Part shown: piece after piece, positions 26,032 to 35,000 of the stretch
Numbering within the stretch: the stretch's first letter is position 1
How the letters are laid out: each line of letters begins with the position of its first letter
Assembly (NCBI GenBank): GCA_028689995.1
Contig: JAQVCB010000008.1
Coordinates: 1-57,029 of the forward strand
Length of the DNA stretch: 57,029 nucleotides
Direction of reading: 5' to 3'
Source: Candidatus Gastranaerophilales bacterium
GTDB taxonomy: Bacteria; Cyanobacteriota; Vampirovibrionia; Gastranaerophilales; UBA9579
Made by a program: the position numbers and the translations under genes
The notes under the pieces: model-generated
Told to the model about the DNA's origin: nothing
Databases searched by the model: none
Seen by the model: the letters and a program-made list of their open reading frames with translations, nothing else

Positions 26032-28070
26032 TTTAATCCCTCTTTTATATATTCAGGGATTTGCCAATTGCTAAAATTATCATCACTGTAATATAATATG
26101 TCCGTTGCAAATATAGACTTTTTATCTATACATTTCTGTGCAATATCATAGAAATTTGTCCCTTCAGTTATCAGAGCTTCTCTACATTTTAAGCTATCAA
26201 ATTTATCTTTATATTCTTTTATAAAATCTATATTCAAAGCTATAAAAGCGTCTTCAAAGCTTCTTGCCTGATATGAAAGTTCTTTTGTTTGATAAGCAAT
26301 TCTGATTTTTGGGTTTACAAGTTTTCTTTCATAATCAAGTATTTTTATATCATCAAAGGTTAAATCTTTTAAAAAATGTTTAATAGATGCATTGCTTGTA
26401 CCATTTCCCTCATCTACTTTACATTTTTCGTTGCCATTGTTTGTATCAATAGAATCAAGGTCGGTTATAATCAAAGCTTTTATATCCAGAAATTTTAAGA
26501 ATTTTTCAAAAACATGAGAGTAATTACCAACTTCAGCAATAGAAATGTTTTGAGACATTAAATTAGTTTCATTCTCACTATCAAACTTTTTCATTATGGT
26601 TGGTAACAATATTCTTTCTGTATCTCCTTCAATAAAGATTGCTTTATTAGTGAAAAACAAATCACAGTTGTTTAAAGTGAGATATTTTCTCAAAAACTGA
26701 AATTTTCGTTTGTCTTCTCTAGTTTCTGGTGTCTCTTCTTGACCTGCTCTATTTTTCTGTGGGACATACTGAGCTTCAAGATCTGATAAATTTTTTACTA
26801 TAACACTGTAATCATCTTGTCTGTAAAAATACTTTATATCGTTAAAATCGCTTTGTGATGCTATATGCGAAGAGTGAGTACTTATAATTGTCTGAAGATT
26901 TATTAATTTTTCTTTTTTACCCTTATCGTTAATTTTAATCGTACCATCTTCATTTTTTATTGTTGTTTCTTCTTCAAGCATCGTTTTAATATTATTAATG
27001 AAAATGTACTGCATTTGTGGATGTGTATGAGCCTCTGGTTCCTCTATAAAAAACAAATTAATATCAGCAGGTTCTTGATATTCTAATGTAGACTTTTTAA
27101 ACTCATCTAACTTTATATGTATATTGAATATAATAGCAAATAGATTTAAATAACCTAAACCATTGTAATCTTCAGGAAGATTATGTCCATCTTGGTTGTA
27201 CCGTACAGATGTATTTTCTTTCAATAGATTTGTTTCTTGTAAGTTAGACATTATTTCAATAATAGAATTTTCTTCTTCTGAGATAAATGTTTTAAAGCTT
27301 TTATATACAGGCTTAAAGAAACTTTCATATTCTTTGCTTAATTTTTCATCTGTTTGTTTTAACTGTTGTTGAAGTGATGTTATATCCGTTATTTTGTCAT
27401 TCTTTTGAGCGTCAAAATATTTATAAGATAGTTTGGATAATGTTTTAGGAGCATTTTTCTCGCCTTCACTGTTAGCAACTTCTCTTTTTGCACTGATTAT
27501 TTGCAAGTTAATTATCTTTTTTATATCTTTATCTTCAATTGCTCTAGAGTTTTCCTCTTTTTTATATTCAAGAACGTTTTTGTATACATTGAAATAATGA
27601 GAATGATGTTTATTTAAAAAATCAATAATATCTTCTTCAGGATTATTTTCTTTTACTTGTTTAAATTCTTTAATTAGTTTTTTGTAATTTTCATATTTAA
27701 GTGTATATTCAAAAGATAAAACATTGATAGTGCTTTCAGGATCTAAGTCCATTATTAATTTTGAATAATTTTTCGAATTATCTTCTTGTGTGTATTCTAA
27801 ATATAAGTTTAATTGGATTTTAAAATCTTTATAGTTACTTTGAGCTATTTCTGTTTCTACTGCTTCTTTAATTTGCTTTTGTACTTTCAAATTGAAATCA
27901 TCAAAAGTAAAAGAACTTTTATTTCCATTTATAAATTTGTCTAATACAGTTAAAAATGAGGTTTTTCCTGTATTATTCTTTCCTATTACTAGAGATAAGT
28001 TATCCTCAACATCAAATGAGAATTCACTTAATAGTCTAAAATTACTTATTTTAATTTGTTTAATTTTCAT
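26016..28070 (-). CDS. gajA: OLD-family ATP-dependent nuclease, Gabija GajA
   Basis: Class 2 OLD nucleases combine an ABC-type ATPase with a TOPRIM nuclease; next to a UvrD-like helicase they define Gabija. The sequence shows NFRLLSEFSF, Walker A GKNNTGKTS, Walker B FFIEEPEAHTHPQM, the switch STHSSHIAS, and then TOPRIM motifs FIEGDTERILLP (catalytic Glu) and IITDLDSIDTNN (DxD). 684 residues is longer than the reference near 580, with extra charged coiled-coil sequence at about 100-280. It shares an intergenic region of about 190 bases with the divergent HEPN/zinc-ribbon gene. A stand-alone OLD nuclease is less likely because of the overlap with gajB. Confidence 0.85.
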   Translation of the reverse strand: MKIKQIKISNFRLLSEFSFDVEDNLSLVIGKNNTGKTSFLTVLDKFINGNKSSFTFDDFNLKVQKQIKEAVETEIAQSNYKDFKIQLNLYLEYTQEDNSKNYSKLIMDLDPESTINVLSFEYTLKYENYKKLIKEFKQVKENNPEEDIIDFLNKHHSHYFNVYKNVLEYKKEENSRAIEDKDIKKIINLQIISAKREVANSEGEKNAPKTLSKLSYKYFDAQKNDKITDITSLQQQLKQTDEKLSKEYESFFKPVYKSFKTFISEEENSIIEIMSNLQETNLLKENTSVRYNQDGHNLPEDYNGLGYLNLFAIIFNIHIKLDEFKKSTLEYQEPADINLFFIEEPEAHTHPQMQYIFINNIKTMLEEETTIKNEDGTIKINDKGKKEKLINLQTIISTHSSHIASQSDFNDIKYFYRQDDYSVIVKNLSDLEAQYVPQKNRAGQEETPETREDKRKFQFLRKYLTLNNCDLFFTNKAIFIEGDTERILLPTIMKKFDSENETNLMSQNISIAEVGNYSHVFEKFLKFLDIKALIITDLDSIDTNNGNEKCKVDEGNGTSNASIKHFLKDLTFDDIKILDYERKLVNPKIRIAYQTKELSYQARSFEDAFIALNIDFIKEYKDKFDSLKCREALITEGTNFYDIAQKCIDKKSIFATDILYYSDDNFSNWQIPEYIKEGLKWLAE

Positions 28071-28263
28071 TTCACATCTTCACATATATCACTCTTATTG
28101 AAGTAGTTTACCAAAAGAATTTGCACAAAGAAAGTACATTTAATAAAAAGTGTAAATTTAATAATCCAAAATACATAATTCCTCAAATTTGAAGAAAAAT
28201 TAACAAACATAAAGCCTTTTATGAGGTAATATGTATTTATAGTATTAAAAGCAGGGTATTGTT

Positions 28264-29307
28264 TTGAGCCAAAAATATTTAAAAAATGTATTAGGGAATG
28301 CCTTTGACTTTCTTGAAAATGCAATAGGTCAAATTTATGAGCAACCAAAATATTCTGTAATCAACTATTGTTCAGCAATTGAGCTTATTTTAAAGGCAAA
28401 ATTATTAAATGAACATTGGTCATTATTAATAGATGGTAAACCAAATCTATGTAAGTTTGAGCAGGGTAATTTTAAATCAATAGATTTCAAATCTATTATT
28501 CAACGGATAGTTGATGTAACCAATGAAAAATTACCTATTGGCATAAGCGAATCTTTTCATGCTCTTGCTGATCATAGAAATAAAATGATTCACTTCTTCC
28601 ATGAAGCTCATACAGAAGATGCAGGTGATGAAATTAAAGCAGACATAATTGCAGAGCAAGATAAAGCATGGATTATTCTACAAGAGCTTTTTGAGAAATG
28701 GAGTGATATTTTTGCGCCAGATGAATATAGGATTGAGAAATTAAATGACCTTATGCAAGATATAAAGCGTAAAGACTACTATAAAAAGAGATTTGAAAAA
28801 GTAAAATCAAAGATTGATGAAGAAAAACAAAAAGGTATCGTTTTTAAAACTTGTCGTAGATGTACATATCCAGCCAGTAGAGAGCAAAAATTAACTGATT
28901 ATCTATTTCAATACAGGTGTAAAGTCTGTAAAGCTGAAGAAGAAGCCATAAAAGTGTATTGTCTCAATTGCGATTATCTCACAGAAATTGATTTTAATAA
29001 TATTGATATAGAGTGTGAACAGTGCAATATTAAAATAGACCGAAAACGAATTATTGATTTATTGGATACTGAAATAGTAACTGGCAACAATTATAACGAT
29101 TATACAGTAAAAAATTGTTCAAATTGTAGCAGTTTAGAATCTGTTATTCAGCATGATAATTACTATATTTGCACTGAGTGTTCCTACATAACAGAATACA
29201 TTGAATATTGTGAATACTGTGGTGAAGGTCAAATCGGGGGTGACTTAGAAGACAGCTATTTAACAGGTTGTGAAGCTTGTGATGGTTGTGGGATACCTGA
29301 TGATTAG
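28264..29307 (+). CDS. HEPN-like domain fused to a multi-zinc-ribbon tail
   Basis: Residues 1-150 are helical and contain HRNKMIH, an R-X4-H motif (R105, H110) like that of HEPN ribonucleases, after a helix (NYCSAIELILKAKLLNEH) typical of HEPN proteins. The rest has eight CxxC pairs (about C197/200, 219/222, 233/236, 251/254, 285/288, 303/306, 316/319, 336/339), suggesting four zinc ribbons. The start is a TTG with AGG nine bases upstream. It is divergent from the Gabija pair, which suggests but does not prove shared function. Inference: an RNase that recognises nucleic acid or protein through the zinc module. Confidence 0.68.
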   Translation: MSQKYLKNVLGNAFDFLENAIGQIYEQPKYSVINYCSAIELILKAKLLNEHWSLLIDGKPNLCKFEQGNFKSIDFKSIIQRIVDVTNEKLPIGISESFHALADHRNKMIHFFHEAHTEDAGDEIKADIIAEQDKAWIILQELFEKWSDIFAPDEYRIEKLNDLMQDIKRKDYYKKRFEKVKSKIDEEKQKGIVFKTCRRCTYPASREQKLTDYLFQYRCKVCKAEEEAIKVYCLNCDYLTEIDFNNIDIECEQCNIKIDRKRIIDLLDTEIVTGNNYNDYTVKNCSNCSSLESVIQHDNYYICTECSYITEYIEYCEYCGEGQIGGDLEDSYLTGCEACDGCGIPDD

Positions 29308-29497
29308 CGTTATGCAAAGATATTCAAAAAACACCTCATGATAAACCTTTAGCAGTGCTATAGAGTGGGGTAAAACAATTATAATGAAATTATGTATTTC
29401 TAGTCATTTTGATTAAAATCCTTTTTGAAGTATAGTTAATCTGAATTGTATATGTGTATTCTGGCTGTTGTTATGAGATGAAAAGGGGGGGATCTTT

Positions 29498-29734
29498 ATG
29501 TGCAGTATCAAAGAAGAACTGGAAAAGTTGGTAGAATGCGAAGGAAAATTTATACAGTCTTGTCCAGAGTTAATTGAAGAAATAAAAACTAATAAAGATA
29601 AGCTAAAAAAATATACCAATATAGATCCTGATAAATGGATTCAACAGCTAGAGTCCAATTGTAATGTAGCCCAAAAATGTGTTAATACGTTAAAAGAAAA
29701 ATTAGATAAGCTAAAAACAAATGGAAGCTTCTAA
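29498..29734 (+). CDS. Small hypothetical helical protein
   Basis: A 78-residue Lys/Glu-rich protein with five cysteines (MCSIKEELEKLVECEGKF, SCPELIEE, NCNVAQKCVNTL). A very strong purine run, AGGGGGGGA, lies before the ATG, which supports translation. It is predicted to be entirely helical, without signal peptide. No family recognised. It follows the HEPN gene by 190 bases that hold nothing else recognisable. Confidence 0.6.
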   Translation: MCSIKEELEKLVECEGKFIQSCPELIEEIKTNKDKLKKYTNIDPDKWIQQLESNCNVAQKCVNTLKEKLDKLKTNGSF

Positions 29735-30032
29735 TTTATTAAATATTTCTATCGTTATAAACCTCAAACTCAATCCTAAACCCCAAAAGATTAACTATTT
29801 TTTCAAATTATTTATATTCTATTAAATCCTGATTTAACTTATTTGATAAATTTTGAGTTCTCATATCTAATCTCTTTTTCATATTTAAGATATTTAATGA
29901 CTTATTAATTCTGTTTAACTGGATTATGCACTTATTTTAAAATTAATTTTATAACAAAAGAATAAGAGGCAATTTTTATTTTTATGTGTTTTATAATAAT
30001 CAGAGAGAAATTAAGAAGAGAGAATCAGTAAA

Positions 30033-30284
30033 ATGCTAGTAAATTATAGTCCTGTTAGTTTTCAAGCAAAACGATTATTGCCAGATAATCTTAGAGCTGT
30101 AGCTTCACAAGTTAATCATGGCGATATTGATAAAGATACTGTTGTTAAAAAAGCTGTAACGGAATTACAAGAGCTTCAAACAGAAAATTCTGATCCTATT
30201 AGAAGGGGAGCCTTAAAAGGATTTTTAAAGTCAATTGGTGCTGAAGATATACTTGGTAAGCTTACTGGCAAGACAAGTTCCTAA
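30033..30284 (+). CDS. Small hypothetical protein with N-terminal VSFQAK motif
   Basis: An 83-residue soluble helical protein starting MLVNYSPVSFQAKRLLP, similar at its first residues to the deaminase-like protein at 14287 (MLVNNQ) and carrying the ISFKS/ISFRG-type motif at 8-13. An AAGAGAG site precedes the ATG. Its last 54 bases overlap the end of the convergent gene at 30231. Function unknown. The 298 bases before it contain nothing I can identify. Confidence 0.65.
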   Translation: MLVNYSPVSFQAKRLLPDNLRAVASQVNHGDIDKDTVVKKAVTELQELQTENSDPIRRGALKGFLKSIGAEDILGKLTGKTSS

Positions 30285-31082
30285 AAATATTCCAACTAAT
30301 GAAGGTAATACTCCAAAGTAAGCTAATCCAGCTCCGATAAATGCACTTATAAGAACTGTAGAAGCAACATTAAAAGCAGCCTTTTCCGTTTGTTTAAATT
30401 TATCTTTTGATTTTATAACTGTCGGCAATTCTAATAGACTTAAAAATACTGCTGACATAATAGGAATACGAGTAAATGCTCTGGCTGTAATCTTAGATAT
30501 CTTTGTGCCATTGAATTTAATAAGTCCATCTTCTAAATATTCGGCTTCTTCTGCTCCAATTTTTTCTAATAATTTACTAAAAATCTTTACATCATAAAGC
30601 GTTTTATCATATTTTGCCAAAGTTCTAAAAACAGGTTTATTTTCCAATGGTGTATCAATAATAAATCCCCACGGCTTTTGTGCTTCTGTTTTAGAAAAGT
30701 CAAAAGAAATTAGCTGTTTACAAGCTGACTTTACATCTTTTATATCGCCATGAAATTGAGTTAGTTGAATGAATAGCTTTCCAATAGCTTTAAAATACTC
30801 ATGGTTTGAATATGCTTCACTTACTCCAAAAAATCTTCTAAAGAATGGAATTGTACTTAAAGCACCAGCCTCAATATTTTTCAACGAATCGTTATTTGTG
30901 TCCTTATGTTCAGGAGTCCTGAATGCTTCAAAAGTATCTTTAACCTGTTTTATATCCTGTCTCAATCTATTATCAACATTAACACGCCTATCCATGCCAG
31001 AACGTCTGTCATTATCAACAGGAACATTCTGCTGCCTTCTATCGCTTGTGCTAAATTGTGGATAGAGCTTTGATATTTCCAT
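30231..31082 (-). CDS. Hypothetical membrane protein with Arg/Asp-rich N-terminus
   Basis: 283 residues. The first 45 are hydrophilic with repeated arginine pairs (SDRRQQNVPVDNDRRSGMDRR), the middle is mixed helical, and the last 75 contain two or three hydrophobic segments (about 212-229, 239-260, 262-278), so the C-terminus is membrane-embedded. The family is not recognised. The 54-base tail-to-tail overlap with the gene at 30033 is unusually long. Confidence 0.65.
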   Translation of the reverse strand: MEISKLYPQFSTSDRRQQNVPVDNDRRSGMDRRVNVDNRLRQDIKQVKDTFEAFRTPEHKDTNNDSLKNIEAGALSTIPFFRRFFGVSEAYSNHEYFKAIGKLFIQLTQFHGDIKDVKSACKQLISFDFSKTEAQKPWGFIIDTPLENKPVFRTLAKYDKTLYDVKIFSKLLEKIGAEEAEYLEDGLIKFNGTKISKITARAFTRIPIMSAVFLSLLELPTVIKSKDKFKQTEKAAFNVASTVLISAFIGAGLAYFGVLPSLVGIFLGTCLASKLTKYIFSTN

Positions 31083-31258
31083 TTTAACCTTCTTGGCATG
31101 CTAAAGTATCAGGAATAAATTCTCTTATTTATATAAAAACATTTTTAAGATAAAAATTGCCAATAATTATTTTTATTGGATTAAAAAGTAAAAGCGTTAG
31201 ACTCACGAGAGGTTTTCAATAAGTGAACTATTTTTATTTATATTATCCCTGAACTTAT

Positions 31259-32023
31259 TTAATAGAGTTTAACTTTTAAATTATTTCCAATATTAGAATA
31301 GCTTCTAACTTTACCCTCATTATCAAAAGTTACAGAAGAATACCCATAACTCCAAGTATTACCATATACACTTGTTGGTGTTCCTTGAACTGTTAAAATA
31401 TCATCTTTTGATGATCCAATAGTAAAGAAACTTTTCTCAATTTTAGTTGTAGGAATAATTTTGACTTTTAAATCTTTTCCGATATTAGAATAGCTTCTAA
31501 CTTTATCCTCATTATCAAAAGTTACAGAAGAATACCCATAACTCCAAGTATTACCATATACACTTGTTGGCGTTCCTTGAATATCAGCTACTTCACGTTT
31601 TGAAGAGCCAATTGTAAAATATCCTGAAGGAGTGACAGCTTTATCACCATTATTATTTGCGGGATTAGAAGAACTTGAATTATTAGGAATGTTTGAACTG
31701 TTCGATGTAATTGGTACATAATTTTGAGTGTAGGTTGGGGAATAATTAGAAGTAGAAGGATAATAACTTGATGAATAATGACTAGAGTGAGAACTATGAG
31801 AAGAATGTGAACGGTGAGAAGAATGAGATCTATGAGATGCCAGTAAAATTGAATCATTACTGTAAAATATATCATTTGCATGTCGCAATACAAGTAAACT
31901 ATGATCCTTGTCACTTTTTAAAGAAGGAAAATTATATGTTTCAGCTTTAATAGATTTATCTCCAATAATTGATGAAGATAATAAAACTAAAAATGAAGCT
32001 ATAATTCTAAATGTTTTTCTCAT
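31259..32023 (-). CDS. hxsA: His-Xaa-Ser repeat protein HxsA, secreted, with two BamE-like repeats
   Basis: HxsA is the presumed substrate of the His-Xaa-Ser radical SAM system, whose product is not known. Residues 1-27 form a signal peptide (cleavage after SIKA). Residues 64-84 hold seven consecutive H-x-S units, HRSHSSHRSHSSHSSHSSH followed by YS. A Ser/Asn/Pro-rich linker leads to two nearly identical 55-residue repeats (about 136-190 and 200-254) starting FTIGSSK and containing QGTPTSVYGNTWSYGYSS, a pattern like SmpA/OmlA-BamE repeats. It is the last gene of the hxsDBCA run, 60 bases after hxsC. Confidence 0.87.
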   Translation of the reverse strand: MRKTFRIIASFLVLLSSSIIGDKSIKAETYNFPSLKSDKDHSLLVLRHANDIFYSNDSILLASHRSHSSHRSHSSHSSHSSHYSSSYYPSTSNYSPTYTQNYVPITSNSSNIPNNSSSSNPANNNGDKAVTPSGYFTIGSSKREVADIQGTPTSVYGNTWSYGYSSVTFDNEDKVRSYSNIGKDLKVKIIPTTKIEKSFFTIGSSKDDILTVQGTPTSVYGNTWSYGYSSVTFDNEGKVRSYSNIGNNLKVKLY

Positions 32024-32083
32024 TCATAATAATTCCTGTTTTGTATCATAATTTTATTTTAATATTTCCTTAAAAACAATCTT

Positions 32084-33220
32084 TTATACAAATTCTGTAT
32101 CAAATTTTATAGTTTTTAAATATTCACTATACTTATTTATTGAGGAAACAAATAACCCTCCACAATTATTAACTTGATTACAATTGGTACATTCATCAAT
32201 ATAGATATTTTTCCAGCTAGATATAGATTTTTTAGAAAATTTCCATAAAGATTTTGGTAAGATACACAATTGAGAATTATATATAGAAACATTCATTTGA
32301 CGATTATTTAGATAATTTATTGCTGTTTCAAGATGATTATCATAGTAATAAGGATCAATCCATAATTCATCAATGTTTTCCTTTGCATGTCCTATTATTT
32401 CCATTTGCATAAAAGCAATATGAAAAACAAAAGGAAAATTATGGTATATAAATTCGGCTAATTGAGGTAATCTTTCGTAATTAAGCTTATGTATAACTAT
32501 TCTTAGTCCAATTTTTTGATTAAATAATGCTAAATTATACAATCCCTGTATTGTCTTATAGAAGCCTTTTGCTCCAATAATTTTATTATGTTGGCTATCA
32601 GTATCAGCGTAGATAGGAATTTCAATAAATAAGTTTGGATGCTTTATTTTAATTAATTTTTGGACAAAATCAAGATTATGAAAATTAATTCCATTTGTAA
32701 GCAAATTTAATTCAGTTTTGGGAAGATATTTCTTACAGGCACTAATAATTTCAAAAAAACTATTTTCAAGCAATGTAGGTTCTCCACCTGTAATTCCTAA
32801 TATTTTAGTGTTTTTATCCATCAAGGAAATTAACTTTATATTTAAATCAAGTTGATCATATTCATTACTTAATTTAGGTTGAGGACACATAATACATGCG
32901 CAATTACAACGTTGTGTCACTAAAATTGAATTATCATAAGTATTTTTTTCATAGAGAACATTAATTTGACCTGAAGGTTCAATCAAAATTATATCCCCAT
33001 CCTTTAAATGATCAATATCTTGGATAATGTGTACTATGGGAGTAAGATCAACTTCTGAAGGCAATTTATTCATTAATATTGCTGCATACCCACTTGGTAT
33101 ATGACAGTTAGTACTAATAAATATATAGTTTCTCCGTTTAAAGGGTAAAACCTGTTTTGTTGTTACTTTACCTAAAATACATTTATTAATATTAAATGGA
33201 TACCCGGCTAAGCTTCGCAT
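32084..33220 (-). CDS. hxsC: His-Xaa-Ser system radical SAM maturase HxsC
   Basis: A radical SAM enzyme with C105-x3-C109-x2-C112 (QRCNCACIMCPQP), a glycine-rich SAM motif (GITGGEPTL) and a C-terminal cysteine group (CTNCNQVNNCGG) for an extra iron-sulfur site. About 100 residues before the radical SAM core are typical of HxsC. Presumed role: post-translational modification of HxsA in the cytoplasm before export. The start overlaps the end of hxsB by 13 bases. Identification rests on gene order and family pattern. Confidence 0.85.
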   Translation of the reverse strand: MRSLAGYPFNINKCILGKVTTKQVLPFKRRNYIFISTNCHIPSGYAAILMNKLPSEVDLTPIVHIIQDIDHLKDGDIILIEPSGQINVLYEKNTYDNSILVTQRCNCACIMCPQPKLSNEYDQLDLNIKLISLMDKNTKILGITGGEPTLLENSFFEIISACKKYLPKTELNLLTNGINFHNLDFVQKLIKIKHPNLFIEIPIYADTDSQHNKIIGAKGFYKTIQGLYNLALFNQKIGLRIVIHKLNYERLPQLAEFIYHNFPFVFHIAFMQMEIIGHAKENIDELWIDPYYYDNHLETAINYLNNRQMNVSIYNSQLCILPKSLWKFSKKSISSWKNIYIDECTNCNQVNNCGGLFVSSINKYSEYLKTIKFDTEFV

Positions 33221-34674
33221 AATGATAATTCCTGTTCTTGTTTATTAATAGGAGAATTATTAATCCAAGACCAAAATATTGAATTTATTCTGTTGTCGTT
33301 CTGCCTTATTTTTTCAAAAAGATACTTTATTATTTCTTTATTTTTCCTACAAGATTCACTTAAAATACGATTTCCAATGGTGTCACCTTGTTCAGAATAA
33401 TTTCTTACAGGATCAATACCACAATAACTTTGATAAGCACAATAAGCACACTCAGGAAGACATTCTATGCAAGACAAACTAATTAAATTATGCATAAATT
33501 TACTATTAAATAATTCTTGATAAGAGTTTTGATGGACATTTCCCATAATAAAATTTTGATTTCCAGTTGATGCTAACATTCTTGCCTCATCAGAAATATA
33601 TACATTACCATCATAATCATAAATAACCCCACTTATGCCTACTCCCGAAGGTGATTGAAGATCGACAAAACCAGTGGAAAAAGGAGTTAAAATTCGTGTT
33701 AATAATAAACACGCATAACTTTCAACAAAATATGTATTATTCAAATTTAAATCAATAATGTAGTTTAAGGTTTTTTTATAAAAATCGAGAAAATCATCCA
33801 TATTGTAGCCAATATGACTTTTATCACGTTTAGCAAATCCATAAGGATTTAAACTTCTTAAGAAAATTGTATTGAAACCTCTTTGCACATATTCATCAAC
33901 TATTTCTTTGTAATATTTGAGGCTAAGGTTTGTTGTTGTCATTAAGGCTGAAACACTATCTTGTCCAAGATATGTCATGCATAAATTTATTTTATCAATA
34001 ACAAGGTCATAGCTATTTTCATATTCTTGTAATGGTCTATTACTATTATGAACATATTTATGTCCATCTAATGAAGTTGAGATATAAACTTTATAGTCCT
34101 TTAAGTAATTAAGTATTTTATCATTAATAAGACTCAAGTTTGTACAAATAACATACTCTATTTGCTTCTTTTTGAATATATTTACCCATTCTGCATATTC
34201 AATGATATATTTGACAATTTCAAAATTTAATAATGGTTCTCCTCCCTGAAATTCAATTTTTATTGATGGTGATGGAGAATTGAAGATTAAATCTACAACT
34301 TTTTTTGCTGTGGCTTTGTTCATATCAAATTCTTTTGCGTTAATATCTCTTCTTGATACCTGACAATATCTACAAGTTGAATTGCATCTCAATGTTGCTA
34401 CTACCATATGTAAAGATGTAAAATCATTTAAAAAGGACTTCTTTGTACGATATTTTGTAGATAGCATCTCAATTACAGGTTCTATCTCTGTATCCGTAAG
34501 AATTTGTTTTGATTTTAGATTCAAGAAAACAGTTTCAGTGGGATCTAATTGAAATTTTATAAATCTATCAAACTCATCGTCTGTGATAAATATAAATTCC
34601 CCTACTTCATTGCATAGAAGAACTTGATTATTATCAAATCTTGTAAATCTAAATGGCAATAACTTATAAGACAT
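33208..34674 (-). CDS. hxsB: His-Xaa-Ser system radical SAM/SPASM maturase HxsB
   Basis: A SPASM-type radical SAM enzyme. The first 90 residues form a small leader-recognition-like domain (LLPFRFTRFDNNQVLLCNEVG is a known HxsB opening style), then C97-x3-C101-x2-C104 (RCNSTCRYC) with EFQGGEPLLNF, and a SPASM cysteine set (CIECLPECAYCAYQSYCG, ESCRKN) for auxiliary clusters. 488 residues is normal. It overlaps hxsC by 13 bases and follows hxsD by 8 bases, so the genes form one operon. Confidence 0.88.
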   Translation of the reverse strand: MSYKLLPFRFTRFDNNQVLLCNEVGEFIFITDDEFDRFIKFQLDPTETVFLNLKSKQILTDTEIEPVIEMLSTKYRTKKSFLNDFTSLHMVVATLRCNSTCRYCQVSRRDINAKEFDMNKATAKKVVDLIFNSPSPSIKIEFQGGEPLLNFEIVKYIIEYAEWVNIFKKKQIEYVICTNLSLINDKILNYLKDYKVYISTSLDGHKYVHNSNRPLQEYENSYDLVIDKINLCMTYLGQDSVSALMTTTNLSLKYYKEIVDEYVQRGFNTIFLRSLNPYGFAKRDKSHIGYNMDDFLDFYKKTLNYIIDLNLNNTYFVESYACLLLTRILTPFSTGFVDLQSPSGVGISGVIYDYDGNVYISDEARMLASTGNQNFIMGNVHQNSYQELFNSKFMHNLISLSCIECLPECAYCAYQSYCGIDPVRNYSEQGDTIGNRILSESCRKNKEIIKYLFEKIRQNDNRINSIFWSWINNSPINKQEQELSLCEA

Positions 34675-34682
34675 AGTAAATC

Positions 34683-35000
34683 CTAACTTTCAAAATGCTG
34701 AAATGCTTTTTTAACAAGTATATCTCTAATATGTCCAAAATCTTTATTAACACTTATTCTTACTTGTTGATCCAATAATTCATTACAAAAATTATCTGCT
34801 AATAATTCAAGGTTAGAATCATTTTGTTCTTTTAACTTAAAATAAACGCCAATAATATCATTAGATAAAGGATTTATGTAAATATAACATTTGTCAGTAA
34901 ATTTATATGCTGTTTGATTAATTGCATTAATGTCGTATATATTATTATTTAATTCTAATAAAAGTTGGTCTTTAGTAATTGTTTTTACTATTTTATCCAT
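34683..35000 (-). CDS. hxsD: His-Xaa-Ser system protein HxsD
   Basis: A small 105-residue protein without signal peptide. The pattern YDINAINQTAYKFTDKCYIYI, then a beta hairpin, then NFCNELLDQQVRISVN and IRDILVKKAFQHF is that of HxsD, always encoded with hxsB and hxsC. Its role is unknown; a substrate-binding or delivery partner is inferred. First gene of the operon. The 295 bases upstream (35001-35295) hold no gene and must contain the promoter, but I cannot point to a clear -35/-10 pair. Confidence 0.82.
   Translation of the reverse strand: MDKIVKTITKDQLLLELNNNIYDINAINQTAYKFTDKCYIYINPLSNDIIGVYFKLKEQNDSNLELLADNFCNELLDQQVRISVNKDFGHIRDILVKKAFQHFES

Noticed and set aside
31772-31834. Short tandem repeats that might suggest a CRISPR-like array
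   Set aside because: The 9-base periodicity is the codon repeat of the HxS units in hxsA. No spacer-repeat structure exists anywhere in the window.
31588-31914. 108-codon frame within hxsA
   Set aside because: It is the shadow frame of the His-Ser repeat and linker of hxsA.
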